Assembly (NCBI GenBank): GCA_034336665.1
Contig: CM067569.1
Coordinates: 19,847,820 to 19,911,819, forward strand
Length of the DNA stretch: 64,000 nt
DNA from: Luscinia megarhynchos
Lineage: Eukaryota > Chordata > Aves > Passeriformes > Turdidae
Reading direction: 5' to 3'
Of this stretch, positions 15,001 through 33,119 are shown one piece after another. The translations under genes were made by a program, and so were the position numbers. The first letter of the stretch is position 1; the number at the start of each line of letters is the position of its first letter. A model generated the notes under the pieces. The model saw nothing but the letters and a program-made list of their open reading frames with translations, was not told the DNA's origin and ran no database searches.

Positions 15001-18000
15001 AGCTTCAGGGAGCAGCTTAGACCTTAGATCTTCTTCATCACCTGACTGCTTGAGCTCAGGCAGAGCTATTTAGATATGGAGGCTCATCAGAGCATATAAA
15101 AACTTGAAAACATAAAGTAGATTTTTACCTCAGCTAGTGAATTTGGGAATTTCCTGGACTCTATTATTAAAGAATGAGATGCTATTCTAGGTTTCTTTTA
15201 GACAGGCGTCTTTAACCAATAAACTTACATTACAAAATAGAACATATTTGGGATGCATTTTATGGACTGTGAGGCAGTTGAAGAGAATAGGATCTGGGCT
15301 AAAAAGCTGACTGGACTAATCCAGCAGCAGAATTGGAGGTTTGCACTGCTATCTGCCAGCCTGGGTGTGGGGCTGTCAGCTGGTGACTGGTAGCCTCTGT
15401 CACTGTCAACTCGGTGTTTGTTGGTTTGATCCTGGCAGACAAGGACGAGTGCTCCAAAGACAATGGTGGCTGCCAGCACGAGTGTATCAACACCTTTGGG
15501 AGCTATATGTGCCAGTGCAGAAATGGCTTCATACTGCATGAGAACAGCCATGACTGTAAGGAAGGTAAAGTCCCCACTCCTGCCCTTGGGAAAGCCAAGG
15601 TACTTCAGACTCTGTTTGGTTCAGGGCTTCCTGCCCTGTGCTGAAAGGAAGTTTGTGCAGCATACCAGGCAAGGGCACTGAAAAAGCCCCAGCCAGCTGA
15701 AAAACTGGCTAGAAATAGAACCATTCCCATTCCCCAGTCTTGCTCTCTATATGCCCACAGGGGATGGGCAGGGTGGGGATGAGAAACTGGACTTGAAAAA
15801 GGAGCAGTTGTGGGACATCATCATTAGACTGGTCACTGCTGCTTCCTTTAGTTGTGGTGTTTGAGTCTGAAGAGAAAGGATGGGCTGGTCTAACCATCTC
15901 CTGCTGCCAAAACTACCTTTCTTCCTGCACCCCTATCCCTGCTGTGTGCTCCCATGGCTTTCCTGTATATGGTCTCTAGTCCTTGTCTGACCTGTCCATG
16001 AGCTGATACAGCTCTCCAAATGGGCAAAACAATGCAAGGCTGAGATAGCACCAGAGTCAACAGTGTGGAGGGCTAGACAGCATGGCCCTAGGAACAGGGC
16101 AGATGGGGTGAAGGAGTAGGAGAAATAGATCAGAGTGTGAGGATATGGGTTAGGTGAATGAAGCCCAGGGAAATGAGGGAGTCCATTTCACCATCTGCCA
16201 GGTTAGCTCAAAAAAAGTACAGGACAAACCCACCAGAGCTGTGGAGTAATAGTAAAAGGTCTTGTTTAGGGTCTGAAGCCTTCTGTCTCTGCCCTGTAGA
16301 GGGTCCCAGTGGGCAGAGAGGACCATGTAGGACACTGCAGGGTTGCCATGTGAGACTTGCCCCAATGCGGTTTCTCTCTCCCAAGCTGGCTGCGAGCACA
16401 AGCTGAGCGGTGCAGAGGGAGTGATGAGCAGTCCCAACTGGCCTGACAAGTATCCCAGCAGGAAAGAGTGCACCTGGGACATCTCTGCAACACCTGGCCA
16501 CCGGGTGAAAGTTGTGAGTAACCACACAGTGGGCATGTGAGGCAAGAAGCAGGCTGGTTGTGAGGAGCTGAAGTGACCTCCCACCAGCACTGTGTGAGTG
16601 GGGGGCTGATGCTCTCAGGTCCTGCTTGGGGCTCTTGGAGGAGAGTTTCCTGGGAGGCTGCCCTGGCTTGAATAAGGGCACAAGGTCTCAGAAGAACACA
16701 AGGCAGAGGAGAGGCAGCTTGGAGGAGATCCAGCAGATGACAACTGTGGAGTATTGCCCTCCATAAACAGATGGTATAAATGCCTCCCACCCCTACCCCT
16801 CCTGCTGAGCCACTCTGTTGGAGCCATGTCTACACAAGGTGGTGGCTGAGCCAGCCCCCAGCCCCTCTGAGGGAGAGGTGTCAGGCCCATTCTACAGCAT
16901 GGCCTGATGCAAATGGCCGGACTAATGGCTAAAGCTGTGCAGATGGCCCATGAATTGTGCTCAGGGGAAGTAATATTGCAGAACAGCCCATCTGGTGTGC
17001 TGGGCAGAATTCCAATCCAGAAAAATAAGTGTTATAGGGCTTGCAGTTGATAACTGCAGTCGTGCACCCATGTGAGGCAGCAAGGCTGAGGCAACACAGC
17101 ACACTGATTGGGAATTCTGATCTTTGCCACCCTGAGATCACTCTGGTCTGAAAGCACATTATTCTGTTTTAGTTAGTGGGGAGAGTGGCACAGATGTACA
17201 TTTTGATCTGTTTCTTACTTAGCACTTCACCCTATGCTAAGTTGCACGCTCAGATTTACAGCTGTCTTAATTCTCCATATTCTTACTCTAGACCTTCAAT
17301 GAGTTTGAGATTGAGCAGCACCAAGAATGTGCCTATGACCACTTAGAAATGTATGATGGGCCCAACAGCAAGTCACCTATCCTTGGCCGCTTCTGTGGCA
17401 GCAAGAAACCAGACCCTGTAGTGGCTTCTACCAACAAGATGTTCCTCAGGTTTTACTCTGATGCTTCTGTGCAAAGGAGAGGTTTCCAAGCAAAGCACAG
17501 CACAGGTAAGCTGGTTGCCTGCCAATACCCCAGTGCCAAAAGATTTCCCTCAAGTCTCACTACACTATTTACTAGGTATAAACAGACACACCTTTCTTCT
17601 AAATAAGCGTAGCCTAAATTTTTAGTGGTGTGCATTCTGTTCCCAGACTGTTGCCAGTACCATACCATAAATACCAGCTCCCATAACAGCTCAGAATTCT
17701 CTTGGTATTAGACATTCCTGTTCAGGCTCTTTTGTTTAAATTGGAAGTATTTGGTTGAGCAACAATCTGTTTTGTTCCACATCAACCATTGGAAAAGGAG
17801 GTGATGCAATTTAGCCCACCCTCAGAACAGGCCCACGTTAGATTGATTATGGTAGAAGCAGAACTGTGCTGTGGACAGACACAGCTTGAGCCTCCTGTCT
17901 GTGGCAGCACAGAGGTGTGCATGTTGTGCCAACATTCATTCCTTTGAAATCCCTGCCGCTGTAAATAGATGGAATGCTCAAAGTGGCTGTGCACATGGCA

Positions 18001-20064
18001 CTGTGAAGAAGTGTCTTCCTCATTGGCTGTGGGAAAACTCTGCTAAAGCACACATGCTCTGCACAAACAGAGGGCTACTTTTGTGCATTGTATGGCCAGA
18101 AAAGGATTGTTTTGGTTCCCAGTTTTCTGATCTGTTTCTGCTTCCTGCTGACAAAATACTTGGGGTCAGAATTTCATGTACAGGACAAGTGCAAAGAACA
18201 AAGCAATTGCTTTCTAATACAATTTCCCAGAGTGGGTGTCAGAACCCCTATCCTGACAGTTCAAAGTGGTCACCTCTTTCCACCTCTTTTCCACAAAAAC
18301 CAAGTTCCTCTAAGCTCTGTGGGTCTTTAGGTTCATGGTAGACTCTAGATTTCACTGGCTTATTGTAGTTTGGTGCATGTTGGATTACCTTCTTTATTGT
18401 ACTTCAAACTGGAGGTCTTCTCTGCTTGTGACTAACCCAAGCATGGGATGAGTCTGTTGTGAGTAAGGACTTTGAGAGACTGTTATGTGTCCTTTTCTCC
18501 TTTCAGAGTGTGGTGGGCTCTTAAAAGCTGAAGTACAAGCTAAGGATCTGTATTCCCATGCCCAGTTTGGGGACAACAACTACCCAGGTCAAGCCAACTG
18601 TGAATGGGTGATTGTAGCTGAAGATGGCTATGGGGTGGAGCTGATATTCCAGCTGTTTGAGATCGAGGAGGAGGCTGACTGTGGGTACGACTACATGGAG
18701 GTTTATGATGGTTATGACAGCACTGCTCCCCGTCTGGGACGCTTCTGTGGCTCGGGGGTAAGCCTGGGAGTGCTGGTTGCAGAGGGATCGCTGGGGGGGC
18801 AAGGAACCATCCCCATATCGCTTTTGGGGAGGGGCAGCTGTCACTAACTGGTACTGAGAATGCTTTGTGGCTGGGTTTTGCTTCTCTGCCTTCTGCAGGA
18901 CATCACAGCCATTTTATCTGATGGGCACAGTGTTGGCTGGAAATTCTTGCTGACTGACTGTCCTTTTGAGCCCGGGGCCGTGTATACAGCAGCATGAGAC
19001 TGCCACGCTGCTGTGCCCCAGCCCTGCCATGGAAGTGTTGTGTAGATGTGGGAAAGGCTTCCAAAGGCCACTTCATCCTCTGCTGCTTCCTGCCACAAGC
19101 CAAGTTATGTTGTGGCCATGCTGTGGCAAGGATGAACAGTGGAGGGACTTGGAGCTGTGTGATGCTTGCTGCCTTTAAACTGTCTCCTAAACTGTCACCT
19201 GCATCCCCATTACCAGGACTGGTTCTAGCATGAGTAATGGTTTGTAGTTTTTGAAGTCAGAGGGTCTGTATTTGATTTCTCCAGGCCTTCAGCAATGAAA
19301 TGGAAGTGTTTCTTATTGAATGTAAAGAGAGACAATCAGGGAGCAGGTGTTTGAAGAAGTTGTCACAAATTGGGGAAATGGTCTGGAAAATAAACAAAGG
19401 CATAGCAGCTTGGTCAGAAGAAGCTCAGGGCAGCTTGGTAGTAATCTACCTACCTGCACACTGACACATGAAGAATGGCTGGGAAAGGGAAGCACGAGGA
19501 GATTGCAGCAGGTCACAACAGTGTGGGACATAGCCAGAATTGTCATGTAAGATAAGTACCTGAGTTATATGAACCCTGGGAGAGCCTCAGCTGCCAAACA
19601 GGTTCCAGTTTGTATTGTCTCATCTCCTGAAAAAGACAATGACAAATTAGACTAAACCTGAAGATGGGAACAAGAATATTCAGGGAAGCCTGTGTAAAAA
19701 CTAACTGAAGAACTGGGATTGTAGAGTGGACTGGCACCAGTCTTCAAGCATAAAGAGCAAAGGAATGTGCTTAGGAAGGCAGATCAGGGCAGGAGTACTG
19801 AGCATTCAGGTCTTCATGTTTTCTGGTCAGTCTGTGTTCACTGTGGGCTTAAACTCTATATCATGGTGCAGACAGTTATTTAGTCTGCATACTTGACCAC
19901 TGTGTACTGTCTTCTTTCCTCTTCTGCAGCCTCTGGAAGAAATCTACTCTGCAGGAGACTCCATTATGATTCGATTCCACACAGATGACACCATCAACAA
20001 GAAAGGATTTCATGCCCAATACATAAGTACCAAATTTCAGGATGCATTGCACATGAGAAAGTAG
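1..20064 (+). CDS. TLL2: Tolloid-like metalloproteinase 2, C-terminal 616 residues (5' end outside window)
   Basis: Tolloids are secreted astacin proteases that process procollagens and BMP antagonists; the CUB/EGF tail supplies substrate choice and calcium binding. Exons seen: <1-72, 2848-2964, 6133-6278, 7233-7428, 10601-10726, 12469-12629, 13994-14174, 15439-15564, 16386-16513, 17292-17505, 18507-18757, 19930-20064. All introns are GT-AG, phases agree throughout, and the stop is TAG at 20062-20064. Domain order is CUB1 (second half), CUB2, EGF1, CUB3, EGF2, CUB4, CUB5, as in BMP1/TLL. The pro-domain and astacin domain are upstream of the window. Both EGFs begin DEC and carry the Asn-hydroxylation pattern ([20 protein letters not shown]). 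TLL2 rather than BMP1 is indicated by [20 protein letters not shown] in CUB3, [25 protein letters not shown] residues in CUB4, and the C-terminus [12 protein letters not shown] (BMP1 ends STKFQDTLHSRK). One oddity is Glu for the usual Gly in CUB3 (EVRSE). Family assignment is near certain; the paralogue call is strong. Confidence 0.9.
6356..6416. repeat. ACT/TTA trinucleotide microsatellite
   Basis: About 60 bases of ACT repeats passing into TTA/TTAT repeats lie 80 bases after TLL2 exon 3, in the intron. It is interrupted once by GTCATTG. Probably length-polymorphic and of no coding consequence. Confidence 0.85.
12855..13448 (-). mobile_element. Solo LTR of an avian endogenous retrovirus (ERVL-like)
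   Basis: A 594-base element lies in the TLL2 intron that splits CUB3 (between exons ending 12629 and starting 13994). Read on the minus strand it opens TGTGCTGGTTTTGGCTGGG and closes with TGCA, so it has TG...CA ends. It contains a TATA box (AGTATATAAAG, around 13168-13180) and an ATTAAA signal near 12980. The flanks are GTGGG (12850-12854) and ATGGG (13449-13453), a five-base target duplication with one change, or a perfect four-base TGGG. I recognise the type as an LTR that is abundant in bird genomes; the exact family name is not certain. No internal viral genes are present, so it is a solo LTR left by recombination. It is antisense to TLL2. Confidence 0.75.
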
Positions 20065-23000
20065 TTTGACTGCTCCTCACAGATATTCCCCATCTGAAGA
20101 TTGAGACATTTAACTGTGATCTCTGTCTTTTTTTTTTAAAGCTCCTGTGCACTTGGCCAAAAGCAGTGTACAGTATTTTCTGTAACTAAAACTAAATCCA
20201 GTCTCAAAGGTTTGCCTCTGCAATTATTAGCATGACCCTTTCTTGTTAACCTACCCAGGACCAAAAAATTGTCTTTTGATCATACCTGCCAGGGCATAAA
20301 CATTGTATTTTGCACAACTTGCCATGGGGCTGAATGAAGACTGAACTTGAACTGAGAATAGCCTTCGTCTCTTGTATATCTTGTTTCTAGGTGACATTTC
20401 CCAAGCATCCACATGAGCTGTCTGAACATATTTTCTGGAGCAGGTGTTTTGGACAGACAACCAGTAGGATTTTTTCAAAGGACTTTGTGAGCCACCTGCT
20501 CTCCCCTACCTGCCCCAACTACTCTGTGCAATAAGAGAACAACCAGGTGGCTGTGCCTGCATCGCTCTTTCTGTCCTCTCTGTTCCTGTCTTGCTTCTTG
20601 TTGAGTGGAGAGCAAGGCAGGGGACAGGGACAGTCTCTTCAGGGCTCCTAGCTACTTGGATTCCAGGGAAGGAGAAGGACCCAGTGTTTGGTTTGTAGCA
20701 ATTGTCGTGGTATATGTTGGATTGAAGTACTTCAATGCAGTGCCCAAAGGGAAGGGTGGTGGCTGACACAGAAATCCTGTGGTGGGATGCAAGGCATTAC
20801 TGTGTGATGGTGGCAAAGCTTAGTGTCAGGAGTGCTGACAGCGTGCTCCAGTTACACCACTGTGCAAAGCAGCTCAGGAGGCTGTGGCAGCAGTCCAGGC
20901 ACTGTCTTAAATAAGGAATCTCCTTCTCACTCCACCCCTGCCTTCTTTACACTGCTTCCTGTCCTTGCTACCACTTCCCTGTGAGCCCTTCCTTTTCACA
21001 GCTGAGCTGCTTTCCCCAGGGCTCTCTACCAAAGCTAGGAGTGTTCTGTGACTTCAGCTGGCCAGAACATCTCACTGAGGGAAACTCTGGGGCAGGGGAT
21101 TCAGGGTGTCCCTGGGGCAGAGGGGCACAGGCCGTGCTACAGGTCAGCTTTGGTGATCTCTGGGAACCTGTCAAACGTGAGCAAGCTGCAGGCATGGTGC
21201 TAGGGGTGGAAGAGTTCTGGTTTCTGCTTCCTCCCCCTTTGTCACTGGTGCATGGCCCAGTCTCTTAACTTCATGGCAAGGGTGCAGGTGAGATGGTGAC
21301 TGACTTAGAGTGCTCAGAGCTGTAAGGCTCAGACATGTTCTTGTTTGCTCGTGAAAGCTACCCAGCCACAGGCTTGAATTAACAGGTAGCTTGGTGCTTC
21401 TTTCAGAAAAACATAAGGAAAAGTGTGTTTTGGGGAACTGCTGTAACTGAGCAGTTGACATGGGAGGAAAAAAATACTTTATTCTGAATGTTTCATTAAG
21501 GCACTCATGGGCAATTATGAGCTACAAGCTGAGGTATGTTAGCTTTAATAAAGTATTTATAATCCAAGGATTACTATGTTTACATAACCATTGTGTTGTC
21601 AGGCTTTGGAGTGGCACCTCCTCTCTTGTGGAGACTGTGTGACTGTGGAGAAGTGTGGGGCCAGTGTCTGGCACAAACAACATTCCTGGAGATAAGGGCA
21701 TTTTCAGATGGATAATAAATAGACCCAGCCCTCTCCAGAAATCCCTGAATAGATTATGGCCCAAGTATTGTGAATACTAGGAGAAGCAAATGCATGAAAA
21801 TATTTTCTTGCTTAGAACAAGAAAAGTAAAGTAATTTATACACACACAGAGGATTATATGTATATAAAATGTGCATGTAGAAGATGAGTAGTCAAAGCCT
21901 TAATAAGTGTAATGTGAACAATACTGTACCATTGACTATAGCTTTATTGCAGGCTGTATAAAATCCTGTTATCTCTGTTTTGGTTTTGCTTTTTTTGGTT
22001 TGTTTTATTTTAGCTCTTTTCCTTTCTTTTTTTTCAAATTTTGTGGCCTTTTTACAGGCAAGCTCTCTGATCTCAAGCTGTTTGACCGTGCAGGTCTGGG
22101 GAAGTGAGCTCTGCTAGATGGGGTGTGTGTTTGTCCTTCTCTTCCTTGCTGCAGTTCAAGCAAAATTACAGTAACTCAGGTCTGGAAATAAAAGCATGGC
22201 ATCAATCCCTGTGAAACAGAAGCAGAGTTTCAGGTGGCAGGCAGCAGTTCAAGTTTCCTGACCTTTCTAGTGGCAGCAATGGCTCTAGGGAAAAGTTACT
22301 ATAGCAGGTTCCCATGTATTTAAAATCTTTGTTCCACGTTCTGGTAATTTCCCATCCACCCCAGACTGGTTTGATGCAGATGCTTGCAATGTGGTTTGAC
22401 ATATCTACTACACTTGTTAGTGCTCATCCAGGTGTCTTTTGTGACAGTGTGTTCACAAATGTTATACTGTGCATTCCAACCAATGATCTATGTAGAATAT
22501 TTCTGCTGTACTGACTGGACTTAACAGTCAATAATTCTAAATGAGTGAAATTTTCTTAAGAAAAAAAATCAAACCCTCTGATGTGTGAATATGTATTCTG
22601 GTCTTTGTGTGGTTTTACATTTCACTAACTAAAATTTTAGAGGGGGAGAGAAGAAGAGGGTGTGGGGACAATCACAAATGTACCTGTGCCCAGAACAAAT
22701 CTCTGCATTCATTAAAGACTGTGGATTCAGTTGCACATTCTGTTGTATGCATGCATTTTCCACTTCCTCAAGGGGAGGAAATTTCTTATTACAAGGAAAT
22801 TCCTTGTTCTGCCAACTGTTGTTTGTATGTACTGCTCATGCCAGGAAGGAACTTCTGTGTGGGCATTGGGTTTGTACTGGCTATTGCAATCAAGGGAGCA
22901 TTTAGAAACTGGGGCAGAGAAACAAGTTTGCCAGCCAAAGGGCTGCATTGTTCCATGTGTTGCTCACACTTCAGAGGGCTGAGATGCAGGTCTGCAGTGG

Positions 23001-25650
23001 TGAGTATCAGGGATCTGGGAATCACTCCTTAAGTATTTTTCAGAGCACTAGTTCATGTGCTGCACTGCAGGCTATGGCCTTCAGCAGCAGGTCCCAAAGA
23101 CCCTGAGATATGAAACTCCTCTCTGAAGGGCAGCAGGACAAGGCAGATGTTCCTTACTGCAAAATTTTAGCCCACTTTCTGTGGCAACAAAATGCTGCTA
23201 AGGCAGCACCTAAAATGCTTTTCTTCCTCTTTCTGTCCACTGCTTGATGGCTACCCTGCTTGCTAAGGACCATGTCTGTGTTCTTTCCCCAACATACACC
23301 TAATTCATTCGTGTCCCACTACCCAGAACAGTTCCAGCGGTGTGTCACAGCTACCCAAACCTTCATGGTATCTGAATTTCCTCCCAGCTGTTCCCAAAGG
23401 CAAAGCAGCAATGGAGATTAAGTAAGGAATAAGCATCTCCATGTAGCCTCCTGCACCAGAGCACCATGACACAGTATGACCCAGTGGCATGACTCTTCAG
23501 ACAAAGAATGGTGCCTCAGACCAGACAGGCTCACTGGGCTCAGCATCAAGCCGTAGAAATCTGCCACTTTGTCCTGGCATTTCCAGCAAATGCTCTGGCA
23601 TATGAAGTGGTAGCTTTAGAAAGTAAAAGCAAAAGCAAGATCCCCCTCTGTGACTCATTTTAAGAGCACTCTTAGAGCCAGAAGCTGCCTTATTTGCCAT
23701 GCAGCTGGTGGAGAAGAGATGGAGGCTCCAGTGCCCTGAAGCCCAGCTTGCCCAGCTTGCCAGGTGTATGTCAGAGCCTGGATGTGCTGGGACCCAGCCA
23801 GTTTGTCTGAGTCAGCCCAAGAGAAATGCCATCATCTCTTCCTCCTTGCAGGTCTTGCAAGTATTAGCAGGAAGAGAAGCTTATCCTAAAATGAGCACTA
23901 ACCATGACATTGGTTAATCTGCTGTTGCTGCATGCAGGGGTTTTTCATGGAGAAGCATTAAATGGTGAGTGGGAGTTGGGTCTTTGGATGGGAGTGGGGG
24001 GGAGGTCAGAGGCGACTGGACCACCTATCTATTGGCTGAAAAGCTTCCTGGGGCTGTGTAACCCTCCTGTTCTCTGCCCCAACCGTATGAATCAAACTCA
24101 CTCCTTCATTAGCTCTGCCTTTCCTTACAGTGCAAGAGATGGTTTCAGATACCTGCTTGGATTTTAGATTCTTCCCCCAGCCTTCCTGTCCCTGAAGGTA
24201 CTGTCTGGTCTTAGGGCAGTTGGAGCAAAGAGGAGGTTGGTGCCCTGGATTATGAAGTGGACCTCTGCAAGGTTATTCTCATGGGCAGGTGTCAAGAGGA
24301 CCCTGCCATTGTTCCAAATGAAAGAGCATTTTTGCATCCAGCTTAGGATACGTTGAATACTATCCCAAATATTATTCCCTGTGTGGTTATTTATCCCCTG
24401 AGCATATCCTGTGTTCTGGAGCTGTTTAGTGAGAGAACATTTTCTCAGTGCCCTGTGATTCTCATGTAGTTGTTTGTGAATTGTTGATAGATGTTGTTTG
24501 TCATGGTTTTTGCCTCAGATGAATCAGCATCCCAGAGGGCAGGAAGAGCATGAATATGAATCATCCCCTCCATGACCTCCAGATGTAAGCCATTTTTTAA
24601 CTTGTTCTCAACAAAGCATACATGCTGCTGAGTTTACATACATGACTGGCTCTAAAGGCAGCCTTAGACTAATGAAAACTTCAAGATAATCTCCTCCCCA
24701 TTGTGCCTGGGTCTCACACATGACTGCTGTTTCTGCTTGCATGTCTGTCCATTTGATGCAATCCAAAGATGAGCAGTCAGCAATAGTTTGCCATTGTTTT
24801 AGAGTGCACAAGCATTAGAGTTGTAGCCTTCATGGGAAAAATGGAGGGACAAGGAGGGATGGACCTGAGAGGTGGGCAAATATGATATTTCTGTCAAAAT
24901 AATGCTAAACGATTTCCAAAGGGAGGTGGGAATTCTTGCACACAGTTTTCTCTGCATTACTCATGTGGTCTCTGAGTGCTTAAGTCTCTGAGTGAAAACA
25001 AATCACAGAAATTATATTTTGCCACTAGGATTCTTATATGACCATGATGTAGGGGACAACAAGAATCTGTGTAAATAAAGATCAAGACAAACACAATGAA
25101 CTGAACATCCAAACACAAAGGTCACAGGAGCAAAGAAGCCCAGAAAAAAATAATCTGTGGTGCAATATTTTTATGAGAGCCGTCCAGCCTCTTACTGAAA
25201 GAAAGGCACCAAATTGTAGCTGGGAGCAGAAATAAGAGACACTACTCTTTTCCTAAATTAATTCATTTTAATAAAGAATATCTAAATCCCTGCAGTGATA
25301 CTGATGGTAGAAAAAGAGGTACTAGAGAGGTTGGTTGCTGTCTCCAAAGCTCAGGTAAGTGATTTCCTTGCAACAACCAGCAAAAAGCATGAATGCATTC
25401 TTTTCATTTGGCAGACAGACTTCAGGGCACCCTTCCCCTCCAGCACCCTGAGCCCTCCTGACTGGTGGTGTGCTGTGACTGCTCTGGAGCTCCTTGCAAG
25501 CAGCAGCAGTGAGCACAGTGGATGACAAAGGCAGGGTCTCCTGCCCAGGAAGGGACAGCCCTTCCCACAGGCTCTGCAGACCTCCTCTAGCAGTTAATGT
25601 GGCACTGCCCCAACCCAAAATAAATAACAGCTCAAATCGTTATAAGTAGA
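20065..25650. other. TLL2 3' flank and tail-to-tail intergenic region
   Basis: No convincing exon, RNA gene or mobile element was seen. The first part should be TLL2 3'UTR. Candidate poly(A) signals AATAAA on the + strand occur at 21547-21552, 21714-21719 and 22187-22192; I cannot choose between them. The open frames here are short, lack homology I recognise and lack plausible splice partners. Confidence 0.5.
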
Positions 25651-25656
25651 TTTTTG

Positions 25657-25662
25657 TTTATT
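25657..25662 (-). terminator. Candidate poly(A) signal of the P450 gene
   Basis: TTTATT on the + strand reads AATAAA on the minus strand, about 325 bases past the P450 stop codon. It is the first canonical hexamer I found downstream on that strand. Confidence 0.5.
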
Positions 25663-25987
25663 GGATCATGAATGTACACACATGCAGCACTCCCCATCTG
25701 CAAAGCATGGTCTTGGTGGGAGCTGTGCTGGTGACAAACCAGCTGTTGGATGCTCTCTGTGATCCTGTGACAGAGCATCAGTGCAAGAGGCTGCAATGTC
25801 AGGGCCTCCTGTGGTGTGCTGGAGTTCTGGGAGGCTTCAGAGGTCTCTGCTTTGTGCATGTACCTGTGTTGGGACTGCCTTCCTGAAGGCCTGGGGAAGG
25901 TGGGTCAGTGCTCCTGCTGTTAATTTTATCAAAGAAGATGTAAAGGAGCAGCTGGTTTCAGGACACTGGAGAGCAGTTCAGTGCTTC

Positions 25988-31568
<5,581 letters not shown>

Positions 31569-31614
31569 TTTCTTCTGTGGCTCGGGAGGGAGTGACTCTG
31601 GCTATCAGAATCCG

Positions 31615-31625
31615 AGTTTATATAC
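31615..31625 (-). promoter_or_regulatory. TATA box of the P450 gene
   Basis: The minus strand reads TATATAAACT about 47 bases before the start codon at 31568. That puts the transcription start near 31590 and gives a very short 5' leader, as is usual in CYP2C genes. Immediately upstream, CCAAAGGTCT on the + strand resembles half of an HNF4 site. Confidence 0.7.
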
Positions 31626-31845
31626 CAAAGGTCTGTGTTAGTTCAAGAGCAGCTTTTGGGTCACATGGCAGAGTCAGTCAGTGTTACTAGTCAATCATTT
31701 GTTAGATTGCCCTATGTTATGAAATTAAGACTTTTATTGGTATTAATTATTCATTGCAGACACACCTTATCTCAAACAACTGCAGCTGCCAACAGAGATT
31801 AGGAAATTGGTAATGTGTTCATACAAGCTGTTTTGTTTACCTAGA

Positions 31846-31858
31846 GTTAATTGTTAAA
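31846..31858. promoter_or_regulatory. HNF1-like site upstream of the P450 gene
   Basis: GTTAATTGTTAAA matches the HNF1 palindrome GTTAATNATTAAC at 10 of 12 fixed positions, about 280 bases before the start codon. HNF1 drives liver, gut and kidney expression of many P450 genes. This is sequence match only. Confidence 0.4.
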
Positions 31859-33103
31859 GAGGGCACATACAGGAGCACACTCTCTTACTGAGGCACTCAC
31901 AGATATTCACTGCCACAAGAGCATCTTCCAAGTACTTCAGTGACATTTGGGTTTTCTGTTCTTCAGTACTGTTTATGCAAGCCCTCCGTGGTGTTGAGCC
32001 ATCCTTCATTGTTCCTGAAATCTTCCTGGCATTATTTGTAAAGCTCACACTGCATGTGATTTGGCAAAGGACATGCATCTGTTTTCTCCAGTGCACAGCT
32101 ATAGCCTCAGTCTCTCTCCCTAGTGGTGCCTGGCCTCACAACAGAGGAATATATGAAATATGTATCTAGCAAGGCCAGAAAGGTCTCCAGATGTGACAAT
32201 ACACAAGAAAGGACTTGCTGGGTGAGACAAAATGAAGATGTAAGAAAAGGGGGTGAGACCTTGAGACTCTGACCTCTTCAAGGTCTCCTAGAGGAGAAAA
32301 AGAGAAAGAGAAGAGAGAAATCCAGAACTTAGAGTTTCTGGGAAATGGCTTCCCAAGCTGGGACAGAGATGCACTTGTCTGGGTATAGGCTATGGCAACC
32401 TGGCAGCTAGTCCTTGCACTTACCAAAGAAGCTCATCACTTACTGCTGGAAGCTGGCATGCACAGGCTCTTGGTTTGTTAATGTTTGCTTCCACTATGAG
32501 GAACTAGCACCTTGGAAGTTCCTAGGTGCTCTGGGAGACAGCAGAGCATGTCTGGTGTACCACAGGGGCTTTAAAAAGAGCTGGAGGTTTCCTGCCCAAG
32601 ATTGCTCAGGCCTGCATGCCCATGGGGTCCCAAGAGCAGTGGCCATGGCTGGTAGGAACCCTCAGGCTGTGCTCAGCTTGTTCAGGCTGGCCTCACCCTC
32701 CATCTCTCCTGAACTGTGGCACATTTGCAGGCAAACTTGATCAGAAGATGTTGCAAGGATAGGGGATGTGGGACTTGGTGGGAATTAGCAAGAGGCCTGG
32801 CTGAACCGAGTGCTTTGTTGGGATGTGCTGTGTTTGCTGTACAGCAGAGTGTTAATGTGAGCTTCCCTTTCACTCAGAGGAGCTGGTGAAAATTTTCATA
32901 CTTTCCCTACAGAAGGGAGTTCTAAATCATCCTTGTTCTCTTGCATAAGTGGAATAGTTTTCTAGTTGTTCTTTTTAAATCTAATTTTATGTCTTAGAGA
33001 GCCATACTCAATACTTTGGTGGAGAAACTGAATTGCCAAGAACTCTTGGCTAGTTGCTGATCTGCTGGCCAAATTGCTGCATCAACTCAGATGCTGTCAG
33101 GTC

Positions 33104-33119
33104 AGTTCATGGAAGTTCA
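33104..33119. promoter_or_regulatory. DR4 nuclear-receptor element (CAR/PXR type)
   Basis: Two identical AGTTCA half-sites are separated by four bases (TGGA), about 1.54 kb upstream of the P450 start codon. A further half-site, AGGTCA at 33099-33104, overlaps the first, and another AGTTCA follows near 33149. DR4 repeats bound by CAR, PXR or the chicken receptor CXR are the core of phenobarbital-response units in CYP2B, CYP2C and chicken CYP2H1. Function here is inferred from spacing and position. Confidence 0.5.

Noticed and set aside
16150..16790. Several long minus-strand open frames (146-174 codons)
   Set aside because: They overlap the TLL2 CUB4 exon and its introns in antisense and have no recognisable domain or splice context.
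1..20064. Tolloid gene could be BMP1 or TLL1
   Set aside because: The C-terminus ending DALHM and the CUB3/CUB4 residues agree with TLL2; BMP1 ends DTLHSRK and TLL1 has a different tail.
22607..23032. 141-codon open frame in the TLL2-P450 gap
   Set aside because: No homology, no Kozak or splice support; consistent with chance in a 6-kb interval.
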